Below are positions 45,278 to 56,485 of a DNA stretch of 64,000 nt, piece by piece; the first letter of the stretch is position 1; every line of letters starts with the position of its first letter. The translations under genes and the position numbers were made by a program. The notes under the pieces are model-generated. The model had not been told where the DNA came from, searched no databases, and saw only the letters and a program-made list of their open reading frames with translations. This stretch comes from Cannabis sativa (taxonomy: Eukaryota; Streptophyta; Magnoliopsida; Rosales; Cannabaceae), in the NCBI RefSeq assembly GCF_029168945.1, contig NC_083602.1, forward strand, positions 26,833,323-26,897,322, given 5' to 3'.

Positions 45278-46733
45278 CCGGACTTCCTAATTCGGCCCTA
45301 GCAAAGTTCCGAACTTTTATGCAGGCAGCATCATCTCCGAGATAGCTGTCCGAAGGCCGGAACCAGCTGGATGTAATGTAAGCTGAAGGACCTAAGGGAA
45401 CGGGCTCCGGAGGACGAGAACCCATCCGGGACCGACCTAGGAAATCTCCTAAGTTTGAAAAGTAAAATTCCTTCAAACGATCCCCCCACCGGGTCGAGGG
45501 CATCCTAAACCTATACAGACGCTCGTCGAACCCTACGGGCCTACGACTGGCATATTCGCCAACAGAAGGAACATAATGAATTACCAAAGGAGACTTACCG
45601 TCGGCGCCGGAAGTGCTGGCACCAGGAGCCCCGGTGTTTGGCTCTGGAACCGAAGGCTGTGGCCTGGGAGCCCTTCTCTCTGATGAATCCCCAATGTGAA
45701 GGGGCTTCCCGGCAATCGCCTGACTTCTTCTCTCCACCGGGCTCCCCACACGGAGCGCCCTCCCGGAGGCCGCCTGGGCCTTAGAGTACGCCTTCTCCTG
45801 GGCCTTCCGGTAGACATACTCCTGGTATTTCTTCTCTGCTGTGGCGATGATCTCGTCCTGGAAGGTCTTCTCCGCAATCGGCGCCCTCACATTGGGACAG
45901 ATGACCCGGGAGAGGTTAGAGTCCTCCACGGATTGATGCGGAAGGATAAGTTTGGCCTTCCTGCAGTTCTCCGTAGTGACCAGACCCCCGACGTCAAGAT
46001 CGGCCCGGTCGTAAGAGGCAAAGGCCTGGGCTCTCCGAAGAAAGGCCTGGGTAGGGGCAGTCCGTTCATATGGAGGGATCCTCACCCACTCAGTGAGGAG
46101 CTCCGGATGGTCCATTGCCCTAAATCCGGAGGAAAAGAAAAAGCGATGGCGATACTCCTTAACGTGAGTCTGCCTATTATACGGGACCACCCCTTCGTTA
46201 GCAGGGTGGGCCCGGAACCCATAAAAACCGTCCTTAAGTTTGTCCCCCTTCTTGGGGACGGAAACAAGTTCATAAAAATACAAAATTTCCGCCGGGCGGG
46301 GAGATCCCCATCCTCGGGCGGCATAAAAAATAAATAAGCCTGAAAGCAGGCGGTAAGCTTGGGGAATGAGTTGGTATGGCGCAAGGCCGACAAAAACTAG
46401 AAAATTAACAAAGTAATCCTGAAGAGGGAGCATGGCACCGGCCATCAGGTGCGTTTGGCTCCAGGCTCCGAAGCCGCCGTAGTTGTGGTTGGGCGTCTCC
46501 GCGTCGCGAGGTGGCCGGTGGTAGGTTCCTGAAGTGGAAGGCTTGATTCCAGCAACCTCCACAATGTTCTCCAGTTGGTGGGGACAGGTCAAGGTCGAAT
46601 GCAGCTCAGCCGCTTCCCATCCGGTCGCCCGGGACATATACCCCTCCTGGGCAACGGGTCCCAGGGAGACCTCTTCGAGGGTAGCCATGCGCTTACCACT
46701 TTTCTTTGAGGACTTTGAGCCGGAAGCAGACAT
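45278..46733 (-). CDS. Antisense gene of E4, coding exon 1 (putative gypsy-type transposon domain)
   Basis: Starts ATG at 46733 in AGAAAAATGTCT and is open 485 codons to the donor GTAGGA (45277); the raw frame would run on to 45222. Residues about 100-205 (MLPLQDYFVNFLVFVGLAPY, QAYRLLSGLFIFY, LYFYELVSVPKKGD, GFYGFRAHP) fit the Pfam 'putative gypsy type transposon' (Transposase_28) pattern known from plant retroelements. The C-terminal third is basic/Ser-Pro rich (KAYSKAQAASGR). It is preceded by a likely 5'-UTR intron. Extra ORFs, including antisense ones, between pol and the 3' LTR are known in Tat elements; their role is unknown. High GC and long uninterrupted frame contrast with broken pol. 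Confidence 0.85.
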
Positions 46734-46742
46734 TTTTCTATT

Positions 46743-47196
46743 CTGTAAAAAAGGGTAAAATTCCAGCAGTTAGGCCCCGTACCAAACCCTAAATCAAGCA
46801 AAAGGGAATGGGGGTCCCCTAACCGCTGGAAAGAGGCCCCCTCCGGGCACGTGTCACACAGGAAACCCTAGAAGGATTCCCTGGACAAGTGTCGGGTGCA
46901 GTAAATTCACAGAAGACGGCTTTACGCGATAAAGAAAACAGAAAGAAAAGATTCTGTTCTATGCCCTAAGCAGCCATTAAACGAAGAACGTATGGCCTTC
47001 TACAAAGAAAATACACAACAACAACAGAGGCATGACAATGGCAATCCTACCACTAGAGCAGTAAATTCAAACAGACTACATGAAGAACTTAAACACTTGC
47101 ATGCCCAGAAATCTCGAATGCAAACCCAGAAAAGAACAAACAGAACAAGTAATAATATGCCATTCAATAACAGAGCAAAGGATGCAAAAAACTTAC
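46743..47196 (-). other. Probable 5'-UTR intron of the antisense gene
   Basis: Minus-strand donor CATC/GTAAGT at 47196 and acceptor TTTTTTACAG ending 46743, nine bases before the ATG, define a 454-bp intron. Together with the 81- and 78-bp coding introns this would give four exons. It is supported by consensus splice signals only, without transcript evidence. Confidence 0.6.
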
Positions 47197-47390
47197 GATG
47201 AAGTGTTAAACTGGGGGTCCTGATGCAAGTTGAGTGAAGACGAGAAGGACTGGTAGCAACGAGCAAAGAAGAACTGGGAAAATTGCAAAGTGTTTGAAGG
47301 CTTCGTTCTAGGTCTGAGAATTTTCTCTCTAGGAAATTCGAGCAAAGTTGGCAAGAAATGGGAAGTAACCGAAATGAAGAAAAGATGGTG

Positions 47391-47401
47391 GCTTTTATAG
47401 G
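47391..47401 (-). promoter_or_regulatory. TATA box of the antisense gene
   Basis: The minus strand reads CCTATAAAAGC, with TATAAAA at 47399-47393. An ATTGG (reverse CCAAT) lies about 40 bp upstream (47442-47432). Start of transcription is expected near 47365, giving a first non-coding exon of about 170 bp up to the donor at 47196. The promoter is internal to E4 and about 330 bp from the 3' LTR, so the gene need not depend on the LTR. Confidence 0.6.
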
Positions 47402-47731
47402 CAAAAATGCATGAGGAACAGGCGTCATCACCTACCAATCGAACGGTGAGGGAAGCGCACGATTCAAATACCCAAAGATCAACAGACCAGATTGATTTAC
47501 AATAAAGGCGGTGGAAACGCTTGAGTATCCGTCTGATACCATTAACGCGCCGTATCAATCAATGGACGTGAAACGAATCGACCTCTGCAAAAAGTGAATC
47601 GCTACATTAAATGCCATCATTAAATACACCCTCACGCGCTTAAAGCTCGTGCCATGAAACCGAGGAGTCAACCGGAGGCACTTGAGCAAGCATTGTTTCA
47701 TTTTCCAAATAAACAAGACTTGGGGGGTAAA
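47402..47731 (-). other. Region between antisense promoter and E4 3' LTR, with polypurine tract
   Basis: No gene. On the plus strand it ends with the polypurine tract TGGGGGGTAAA (47721-47731), which primes plus-strand DNA synthesis directly before the LTR. The remaining sequence is the presumed upstream regulatory region of the antisense gene. The frame 47558-47193 crosses the promoter and is probably fortuitous. Confidence 0.65.
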
Positions 47732-48511
47732 TGTTGCCCCTAATTTTGCCCAATATATGTGGACCAATCAGACAGGGACACGTGGATCAAGCAATTCACA
47801 ATATTTTGCTAAGTCTTTAGGCTATAAGATAACATCCCGGACGTAGGTCCCGGAGAAGGCACATGGAACTCAATATGCTCCCGGAAGCTCACACAACGTT
47901 AAGGCATCTCCGCGAGGTGTCAAGTTTCTCCTGAGCAATCAAGTCGCATTAAATGCCGCATGGGAGGAAGCGTGTTGGGACTGCTACACGCAATAAAGTC
48001 TGACGGCACAACCTCCAACCAGCAGCGCCACAGTAATGATCATTTAAGTCTAGCGACGGCTACACTGTGAAGAGTCACGTCAATCACAAGGCAATAAGGA
48101 CATTCCACACAAAAACCCTACAGCACCTAGGGATTTGACCATGCATTACCCATGGTATATTCATTGGGAATACCCAACTTTATGGATACTTTCAGATACA
48201 CTTGTAAGTACAATTCTAGGGATTACCCCACCAAAAACACTATAAATACCCCCTCAAAGCTCATTAAATGGGATCGAGAATCTTGGGCTGCATATGAGCA
48301 AGTAGAGTAAATACTCACCAAGAACATTCTCTGTATTTATAAGGGTGAAAGTCTCCCAAGCATAATATCTGTATTAAATACATCCATAAATAACAAAGAC
48401 TCGTGGACTAAGGCTCATTAACGCCCCAACCACGTAAAAATCCTTATCTCACTTTCTTACAGCTCAATAATTTCATAATATTTTATTAGTTGCCGAAAAT
48501 CTCGGTCAACA
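47732..48511 (+). repeat. 3' LTR of E4
   Basis: TGTTGCCCCTAATTTTGCCC...CTCGGTCAACA, 780 bp, same length as the 5' LTR. About eight substitutions by hand count, six of them transitions (for example GGCCATA/GGCTATA). Followed by the target duplication ATTTT and then E3 leader. Confidence 0.95.
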
Positions 48512-51407
48512 ATTTTTAAATACATTAATTTTCAAAATGTAATATATATTTATAGAAAATTAAATTTGAGTTGTAAATTAATTTAAATTAATTTTAATAC
48601 AACTTAAATTGAATAATTTTCTAAATATTTATTGAAAATTATTACTAAGATGGTATTAATTTATTTTATTTTCATATCCATCTAAGTATAATTTTATAAA
48701 TATTAAATTAAAATTTATATTTAGAATTTTATTGTAAATTGGAAATTTTAATTAAATAAACATATATTTTGAAATAAATAGATTAAAATAAACATTAGAA
48801 GAAAATACACTTTAAATAATGAGCTTTATTATTAGGACATTCGATCTCCATTGTTGGTGCTACATAGTTCTTGTTTTAGTGAGTAATCTTCCCTAATGGA
48901 AGAACATTCATTAGCAATTTAACGCCGTAGATCTCGAAAGATAAGTATTTTTGTAAGTGTTTTATTTTTAGTATGGATTACCCTAATGGTGGCGACTATT
49001 AGTAAGACTCATAAAAGTATGAAACAATGGTGGAAGCTCATAAGATAGAAATAGGCTTGACTCTCGCCTAAACGGGACAACGCTGGATTCTCATCTTGAT
49101 CGAATAAAGGGTTGCTAGAATGTTTATCATTTTAGATGAGCTGACAACTCTATTCAATGGATGGTATCTTTGACTCTCGCCTAAATGGGACACTGATATC
49201 AGTTTGTTGAAAACCTTGGAAATTATTTAGGATTGTATGTTTTAGTATTTTCGCTTGTCATTCCCATTTGCTAAATGCTTATAATTTTTGAATTGTGTGT
49301 GAATTTATATTGAACCAAGTTATTTTTCTGTTATTAATTGTAGTTTAAATTTCGAATCTTCATTGTTGGTCTAACTTGGCTTGTTGTTTTTAATGGGGCA
49401 AATCCCTAATGGATTGTCATCCATTAGACAAACATAATAGTGTTAGATCTCGATAGATAAATATTTGTAAATGCAACATCTAGCTGTTCATCAATAGATG
49501 ACACCTTAGACTAGTATTTACAATATGAAACAATGAAGAAGTTTATAAAAATAAGAATAACTTTGACTCTCGCTAATCGGGACATCGTTGAATTCTTATT
49601 TTTAATCAAAATTATCCTTTATTTTTCCTCTTAGCTTATTCATTTTGAATTAGCTTCAATAATATATCATTGAATGAATGGTTTATAAATCATTTGCATA
49701 TAATGTCATTCTACTTTCTCTTAAGAAATTGAATGGCGCAAATGACTATATTCCTGACATTCTATCCCGAAATGATATAAATCCTCGATCTTAAAATCTC
49801 CTACTTATATATGTTTACTTTAGGCAAATCATACTTAGAGTTAGATTAGTAGTGGTGGTCCAAACTAGAAAAATTACTCATGTACATTTGGTATAAATTT
49901 AAGTCTTTGACTTTAAATTTTAGATTCCAAATAGAAATTTTATATTTCTATTTCCAGAATACAATACTGTTAAACTTTCACAAGTCATTAATATCCATTT
50001 TCTGTCAATGGATTCAAACTGTATGTTAATATGGAATGTGAGTTTAATATTCTGTGACTGAATCCATTTGGACTATTCTAAGAACTCTTTGATGTAACTA
50101 GACCTAAGTCATCGAAAGACCACAACCACATATTTTATAAATCTATGGCATTTGTATCTTGTTCATAGTAGTTTTGACAAGATCCTTCTCTGCGAAGAGT
50201 CAATATGCCTATATCCACTGAAAGTATAATCATCTCATTCGAAGATGGAGGTACATTCAGGGGTGGATATGATTTTTCGTTATGTTCTTCAGACGAACAC
50301 TCTAGATTTTACCTTATGCAAAGAAATTTGAAATATTTGAAAATTTTCATGTATTTCTAGCAATGTTGGAAAACATTAAGGTAAGTGGTTAAGGATCTTG
50401 CGAACTGATAGGGGTGGAGACATATTTGGTAGATATGCAGTTTAAAGATCATTAAATTGATTTTTTGAATTATATCCAAACTTACCTCCCCAGAAATTCG
50501 ATTTGCATATTGATGATAGTATAAGGTCTATGATTAGTTACTAGTCATTGCCAAAGTCCTTCTAAGGAAATACCCTAGTGAAAGAAAATTTCAGAATGAT
50601 GGAATGCTTATGTACTTAGTATAAACCATTACTAGATTCATGGATGACCTAATCGTAATCTTAAGAAAAGCTAGGATTGTTAACCAAGGTTTGCATGTTT
50701 GTTAGCTATTCTAAGTGATTAGGGGTGGAACATCCCATAGTCATTAGATAAGAAAGTGTTTGTTTTATCAAATACTACTTTTCTAAGAAAATGACTAAGT
50801 CTGAAAACAAAGTAGCAAATAAAGGAGATATTTTTCTTGATTACAAAAGTGTTCTATCATCTTATTCTGTATAAGATGGTCCCACTGCCTCTGTTGTTTT
50901 GACACAACCGAAGAGGACAATACCATTTAGTATTCTTAGACAAAATTCACGGTACTTGTCGTATTGGGAGGGTTTCAAGGAACTCACCCTGTTATGACTT
51001 GGAAGACACCGATGATTAAAATCCATTGTTAGTTTAAACAAATAATGGATTGTTAGAATAAGAAACTAAGAAGCAAATCCAAGAGAACTATGGTTAAAAC
51101 CATTCATATGGAACAACCAAAAGTTTTCTATTACAAGGACAAGAAAGGAAATTTTTTTTAGTAAGTCTATTCAATGGACTTAACAAAACTTCCTGTTCCT
51201 AGTATTATAAGTTTGAGATTATCTAAACCTATGACTTGTGGTATGCCTGGTAATTTACTTACTCTAGTGCAAGCAATTTACTTTAGTAAGTTGCTGGAGC
51301 ATTTTTCTAATGACAATCTATAGAAGCTTCTCGACTTCTAGACAATATTTTATTTATCTAAGGAAAAGTCTCAACTATTCCAGAAAACATAAGGCCAATG
51401 AAATAAT
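48512..51407 (+). pseudogene. E3 leader end and collapsed pol, third part
   Basis: Resumes exactly where the E3 leader stopped at 26211. The GACTCTCGCC motif occurs near 49059, 49171 and 49564. No gag. Pol landmarks are those of E1/E2: GCATTTGTATCTTG near 50149, ATTCAGGGGTGGATATG near 50253, GCGAACTGATAGGGGTGG near 50400, and an RT tail (AGGAAAAGTCTCAAC) near 51361. It ends mid-sequence at 51407, equivalent to about 21040 in E2, where the reversed LTR starts. Confidence 0.8.
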
Positions 51408-53300
51408 TGTTGGAATTATTTTACCAGGATCTTAGATCTACTCACAAGTATGTTGTTTAAACACCCTAAATATGAACTTTCTAAAACGATAAATTAAACA
51501 CATATAAAGTTAAGAAAACCTTACATTGATGCAACGAAATTAATCTCTCCTTCCGCTCAGATCTGTAACCCTTGTATCCTTTCTGTAGCAGAGTATAATC
51601 AAGATCTGAGCCCGAATCTCCTTCTTCTTTAAGTTTGATCCTTCACAGTCTTCCAATCTATGATTGAGTTACTGCTTGCTGTGTGTGGGCACTTACTCTT
51701 TCACTAGGGTTCAAAATTTTATGAAGAAGAAAAGAGAAGAGGGATTTCGGCCAGGTATAGAAAGTAGGGAAGGCTTAGTTTTTCTGAAGAGAGAAATTTC
51801 TGTCAGATAACTAATGAAAGCATGTGATTTGACTGAGCCATCACTTTCTATTTATAGGAAACTACTAGGTTTAGGTTAGGAATTATTTGGCATTAAAATA
51901 ATGAAAAAATGAATTTGAAACTCCACAATAAGTGGCCGGCCATGGTGTGTTAGTGGGCCCTACTTGATTTTGCAGTTTTATCAAATTTTATTTCTATTTT
52001 CTCAAAAACGCCAATTTTCCAATTCTAACATTTTAAATGCCAAAACTAATTATTTAATAACTAAAATAGATTATTAAATAATATTGTCATTTAATTTAAT
52101 TATTAACTAGACATATAAAGTCCATTAATAAATAAATAAACCTAGAATCTCTTTTCTTTACAACTTCACCCCTGCTTAGTGAAAATTCACAAAATTAGAC
52201 ATAGTCTAACTTTAGAATTATAATTGATCAATCACAAATCAATTAATGAGTCTTACAAGCAGAATGTTCTCAACTAGAATGGGGACCATGGATCTATATG
52301 CTGAGCTTCCAATAAGTGAACCAAATTTACCAAGTAAATTCCTACTTATTAATTCTTCGTTGAATCCACTCTTAGAACTTAGAATTGCACTCTCAGACTT
52401 ATATAGAGCATATTATATGTTCCATGATATCAATATGCTATCTCATTTAACCATTGTTATAATCTTATTGTGATTTAAAGATCCTTTATATAGATGATCT
52501 ACATCAAGATGGGATTTCTTTACCGTTCTCACCCCTCAATGTATTTTGCCCCTTAAAACACTTAGCTACCTGTAAATGGTGTTTAGTGATCTAATAATTA
52601 GTCAGGTAAACAAGAGCTCATCCATTTACTTCTATTTGCTAAGCTCGAAGGGAATCATCACTTGACTTCTATACACCAGTAGAAGCTATAGATTCCATAT
52701 TTATGTTCAGCACTCCCACTCAATCATACTATCATGTTCCCAAAATATACGTATCACCCTGACCCAAAAGTAGGCTTAACTAATAAATCAAAGAACATGA
52801 ATAGTACTCCTGAGTTGAGCCCAAGCATATCAGGATTTAGATTCTTTTAATCTTAAGATCAACTACTGATATTGACTTGGAAAGATATATATAACGGTAA
52901 GTTTGTAATATCTTAACTTAGTTGCAATATCGGTCCAGTCCAATGTATACTCCATACATTCGAAACTAGTATACTTTACTAATGTCCTGGAAAGAGCATA
53001 ACACTTACTCCAAGTGTAAGTACACATCATCGCTGATTATCACATTAGTGTAAATCCAATAACTATGATGAAACAGGGACCAAGACTTCTGATTCATATG
53101 ATCACAATCACATTCCACTATGTTGACGATACTGTAATTGTGAATAAACATATGATCTGGATTTAACTGATTCTGTGTGTAAATGTAATAAACATATTAA
53201 ACCGTTAGCATGTAAAATTCATGCAAACATAAACCACTTCAAATTTCTTATATTGACAACTAATTAGATTGTAAAGATTTTTATTTAGGGCATAAAACCC
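51408..53300 (-). repeat. Reversed family B copia LTR, inner end damaged
   Basis: On the plus strand it starts TGTTGGAATTATTTTACC, the exact reverse of a family B LTR 3' end, and runs to ATTTAGGGCATAAAACCC. The last bases that should read CCCAACA are absent. Instead TTGTCTC leads into gypsy pol. The TATA box is on the minus strand near 51856-51848. It has no matching copia internal sequence or second target copy beside it, so the right end is a rearrangement junction. Confidence 0.88.
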
Positions 53301-53305
53301 TTGTC

Positions 53306-54225
53306 TCAACCGTACGCCATTGAAAATGGCGAGTGGCCGGTCGTGGTTCTTGGGGTTGTCCGGTAGGCCCATAACACTCTTAGCAACTCTTCAGGCCAAT
53401 TATTTTTACAGGCCAGCAGCTTTTTCTTTAGGGTGACCTTTAGGATTTTGTTGACCGCTTCTGCTTGTCCGTTTGTTTGCGGCCTTGCCACTGCGGAGAA
53501 GCTTTTAACGACTCCGTGTTGGTTGCAGAAGTCGGTGAATTCTTCGCAGTCAAACTGCTTCCTGTTGTCCGAGACTATTTTGTGAGGCAAGTCGTATCGA
53601 CACACTATGTTTTTGATAACAAAGTCTAGTGCCTTTTTAGCAGTTATAGTCTTCACTGGCTCAGCCTCCATCCACTTGGTGAAGTACGCTACTGCTACTA
53701 TCGCATACTTTACTCCTCCCTTTCCTATTGGCAGGGACCCAATAAGATCTATTCCCTAGACCGCAAAGGGCCAGGGACTAGTCATCAGGGTAATTTCATT
53801 GGGAGGAGCTCTTGGTATGTTCGCGAACCTTTGGCACGAATCACATTTCTGGACGTAGTCTATGCAATCTTTTTTCATTGTTGGCTAGAAGTACCCTTGT
53901 CTCAATATTTTCTTTGAGAGACTTGGGCCTCCTGTATGATCTCCACAGAACCCCTCATGGACCTCAGCATAATTTGCTTAGCTTCAGGGTCCGATACACA
54001 CCTTAAATAAGGCATGCTGAGTCCTCTTTGATAGAGAATTTTGTCCATCATCACATAATGGTGCGCTTGATATTGTATCCTTCTGGATAATGCCTTCTCT
54101 TGGGGCAATTCACCTTTCGTTATGTATTCGATGATGGGGACCATCCAGCTGGGCTCTTGCTCAACTGTTGCTATGGTATTTTTTACTTTGATGCCTGGCT
54201 CTGCCAGGCGTTCCACAAGTACCAC
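53306..54225 (-). pseudogene. E5 integrase, broken
   Basis: The open pieces 54225-53902 and 53671-53306 correspond to E4 integrase. The zinc-finger part is frameshifted after ILYQRGLSMPYLRC. A TAG at 53759-53757 replaces Trp in the AVWGID stretch. The second piece has VSDNRKQF, where E4 has VSDNGKQF, and NGQAEAVNK. It stops where gypsy sequence ends. Not functional. Confidence 0.85.
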
Positions 54226-55553
54226 CCCCAGTTTCTCAATCTCACTGATGAAGCTAACTTAGCCAGGCAGTCAGCGTGAGCGTTCTTCTCCCTGTGGATT
54301 CTTTCTACTTTATAGTCCGTGAACTCGGGGAGCAGTGCCCGGACTATTGCTACATATGCATCCATCTTTTCTCCGCGCGTTTGATATTCTCCCAACACCT
54401 GGTTTACTACCAGTTGCGAATCGCTGTAGACTTCTACTCTCTTGGCCCCCACGGTTTTTGCCAATCTCAGCCCCGCTATCAGGGCTTCGTATTCGGCCTC
54501 GTTGTTAGAAGCTGAGAATTCGAACCGTAGGGCTGCTTGGAGTTGAAGTTCGTTCGGGGATATCATCGCGACCCCTGCTTCGGACCCGTTCTCGTTGGAG
54601 GTGCCATCCACAAATACCTTCCACACTGATGCTGGTGGTGTGGGTATGTCTACGGTAGCTTCAGCTTCATGGCACTCCGTGATGAAGTCTGCTAACGACT
54701 GCCCTTTTATGGAAATGCGTGGACTGTAGTGTAGGTCAAATTGGCTTAGCTCCATTGCCCATTTGAGGAGCAATCCGGATGCCTCTGGTTTTTGTAGGAC
54801 TTGCCAGAGCGGGTGGTTAGTTAATACTTTAATTGGGTGAGCTTGGAAGTAAGGTCTCAGCTTTCTCGAGGCCATTAGGAGGCAAAAAACTAGTTTCTCA
54901 ATCACCGAGTATCGCGTCTCCGCTCCTATCATGCGCTTGCTGACATAGTACACGGGATGTTGAGTTTTTTCCTCTTCCCGTACTAAGGCCGCGCTAACCG
55001 CATTCTTGGAGACAACCAAGTATAGGAACAAGTCCTCTCCGAGAACGGGTTTCGATAGAATTGGTGGTTTAGCCATGTGCTCTTTTAGTTTTTTGAATGT
55101 CTCCTCGCACTCATCGGACCATTCAAATTTCTGACATTTCTTCAAGATGTTGCAGAAGGGAATGCATTTGTCTGTGGACCGGGAGATAAAACGACTCAGG
55201 GCAGCAACCTTTCTAGTTAAGCTCTGAACGTCTTTGTGTTTCCTGGGGGAAGGCATGCTTAGGAGAGCTTGGATTTTCTCAGGATTTGCCTCAATTCCCC
55301 GCTGACTAACAATGAAGCCCAGAAACTTTCCCGACTTAACCCCGAAAGTGCACTTTTTCGGGTTAAGCTTCATTCCGTATCTCCAGACCACTTCGAAGCA
55401 TTCTTCTAGGTCATCCGTGTGGCTAGCGTATGCCTTTGATTTGACCAGCATGTTGTCCACGTATACGTCCATATTTCTCCCCAGAAGGCCTTTAAACATC
55501 CGGTTCACCATTCTTTGGTAAGTTGCACCAGCATTCTTTAGTCCAAAAGGCAT
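54183..55553 (-). pseudogene. E5 reverse transcriptase (YVDN) and RNase H
   Basis: 456 open codons from MPFGLKNAGATYQ through the RT thumb, RT-linked RNase H and the second RVT_3-type RNase H (FVDGTSNENGSEAG, NEAEYEALIAGL, VYSDSQLVVNQV). The RT active site reads VYVDNMLVKS; the second catalytic Asp of YVDD has become Asn, which would abolish polymerisation. A frameshift near 54240 loses the end. It is a long open frame despite the dead active site. Confidence 0.88.
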
Positions 55554-56485
55554 GACAAGGTAGCAGTATACCCCCTATCAGTCTTGAAGCTAGTGCACTC
55601 TTGATCTGCGATGGGCATCTTGATCTGGTTCTAACCGGCGTATGCGTCCATGAAGGACAATAGCTTGAATCCGGAGGTGGCATCCACCATCTGGTCGATT
55701 CTTGGCAAGGGAAACAATCTTTTGGGCAGGCTTTGTTTAGATCGGTAAAATCTATACAAACCCGCCATGTCGCGTTTGGCTTCGGTACCAGTACCGGATT
55801 GGCCAGCCATTTTGGGTAATATACGTCCCGGATCATGCCATTGGTTAGTAACTTGTCCACCTCTTTCTCTAGGGCTTCGGCATTTACCGAGTCGAGGGGG
55901 CGTCTTTTCTGTTGAACCGGTGGCATGTCCGGGTTGACATTGAGGACGTGGGTTATGACGTGGGGGCTTATGCCGGTCATGTGCTCTTGACACCACGCAA
56001 AAACATCTGTGGCGGCTCTTAAAGTCTTTATTATTTTTTCTTTTTCCTCCGGTTCTAGGCTTTTTCCTAGTCGGAGGACCTTCGTGGGGTCGAGGTCACA
56101 CACTGACACTTCCTCGACGTCCTCCATGGGTTCTACAATTTTTTCGGATCCCACACGGGGATCCAACTCATCTTCTTCCGCCATTCCTGGCTCAATAATT
56201 TCACGGACCATTAGGACGGGTAGATGGGCAGCAACGTTGTAACACTGCCTGGCCTCTCCCTGGTTCCCTCTTACGGTAAATATCCCAGCCTCCTGAGTAG
56301 GGAATTTCAGACACAAATGCCTAATCGATGTGACCGCACCAAAATCCATCAGGGCCGGCCGACCGAGGATTGCATTGTAAGCTGTTGGGCAGTCCACCAC
56401 CACAAATGTGCAGTATTTGAAAGTGCTTTGGGGTGTGTCCGGGCACAAGGTGACTGGGAGCCTCACTTTCCCCATTGGGATAAGT
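55554..56485 (-). pseudogene. E5 protease C-terminus and RT fingers, broken
   Basis: From LIPMGKVRLPVTLC at the right border through CTFVVVDCPTAYNAILGRP to WRVCIDFTDLNKACPKDC, where Arg replaces the E4 stop. A missing C near 55712 shifts the frame. In the other frame (55996-55631) DAYAG is followed by TAG instead of Tyr at 55633-55631. The 359-codon frame ending 55492 starts with copia LTR residues and is a chimera. Confidence 0.85.

Larger units (their letters stand above)
26212..48511 (+). mobile_element. E4: complete Ty3/gypsy element of Tat (Ogre/Retand-like) type
   Basis: Two 780-bp LTRs with TG...CA ends, flanked by the target duplication ATTTT (26207-26211 and 48512-48516) within the E3 leader. 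Without the inserted copia element B it is about 12.1 kb. Order: LTR, gag, protease, RT, two RNase H regions, integrase, tandem repeats, an antisense spliced gene, polypurine tract, LTR. The dual RNase H, the DNGSS protease and the extra antisense gene point to the Tat lineage. The LTRs differ at about 8 of 780 positions by my hand count, so insertion is recent. Gag-pol nonetheless has about five breaks. Confidence 0.93.
11129..51407 (+). mobile_element. E3: outermost, oldest copia shell of the nest
   Basis: A family A/B-like copia element broken into three parts by younger insertions: 11129-13555 (5' LTR, primer site, start of leader), 23604-26211 (leader) and 48512-51407 (leader end and collapsed pol). 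The pieces are collinear with E2 internal sequence. E2, E4 and a MITE account for the gaps, and exact target-site duplications at E2 and E4 prove the nesting. The 5' LTR interrupts LINE ORF1. The last 0.7 kb of internal sequence and the 3' LTR are missing; the element stops at 51407 where a reversed copia LTR begins. Confidence 0.85.
53301..56485 (-). mobile_element. E5: decayed gypsy (Tat) pol fragment, minus strand
   Basis: A 3.2-kb piece of an E4-like element covering the protease C-terminus (right) through the integrase core (left) on the minus strand. No LTR, gag or antisense gene accompanies it. The left border falls within integrase at codons MAYGC and the right border within protease at LIPMG. 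Both borders abut copia LTR sequence. It is more damaged than E4. Confidence 0.9.

Noticed and set aside
47193..47558. 121-codon minus frame (and 47431-47000) upstream of the antisense gene
   Set aside because: They cross the TATA box and the 5'-UTR intron donor and have no domain. More likely promoter and leader than coding.
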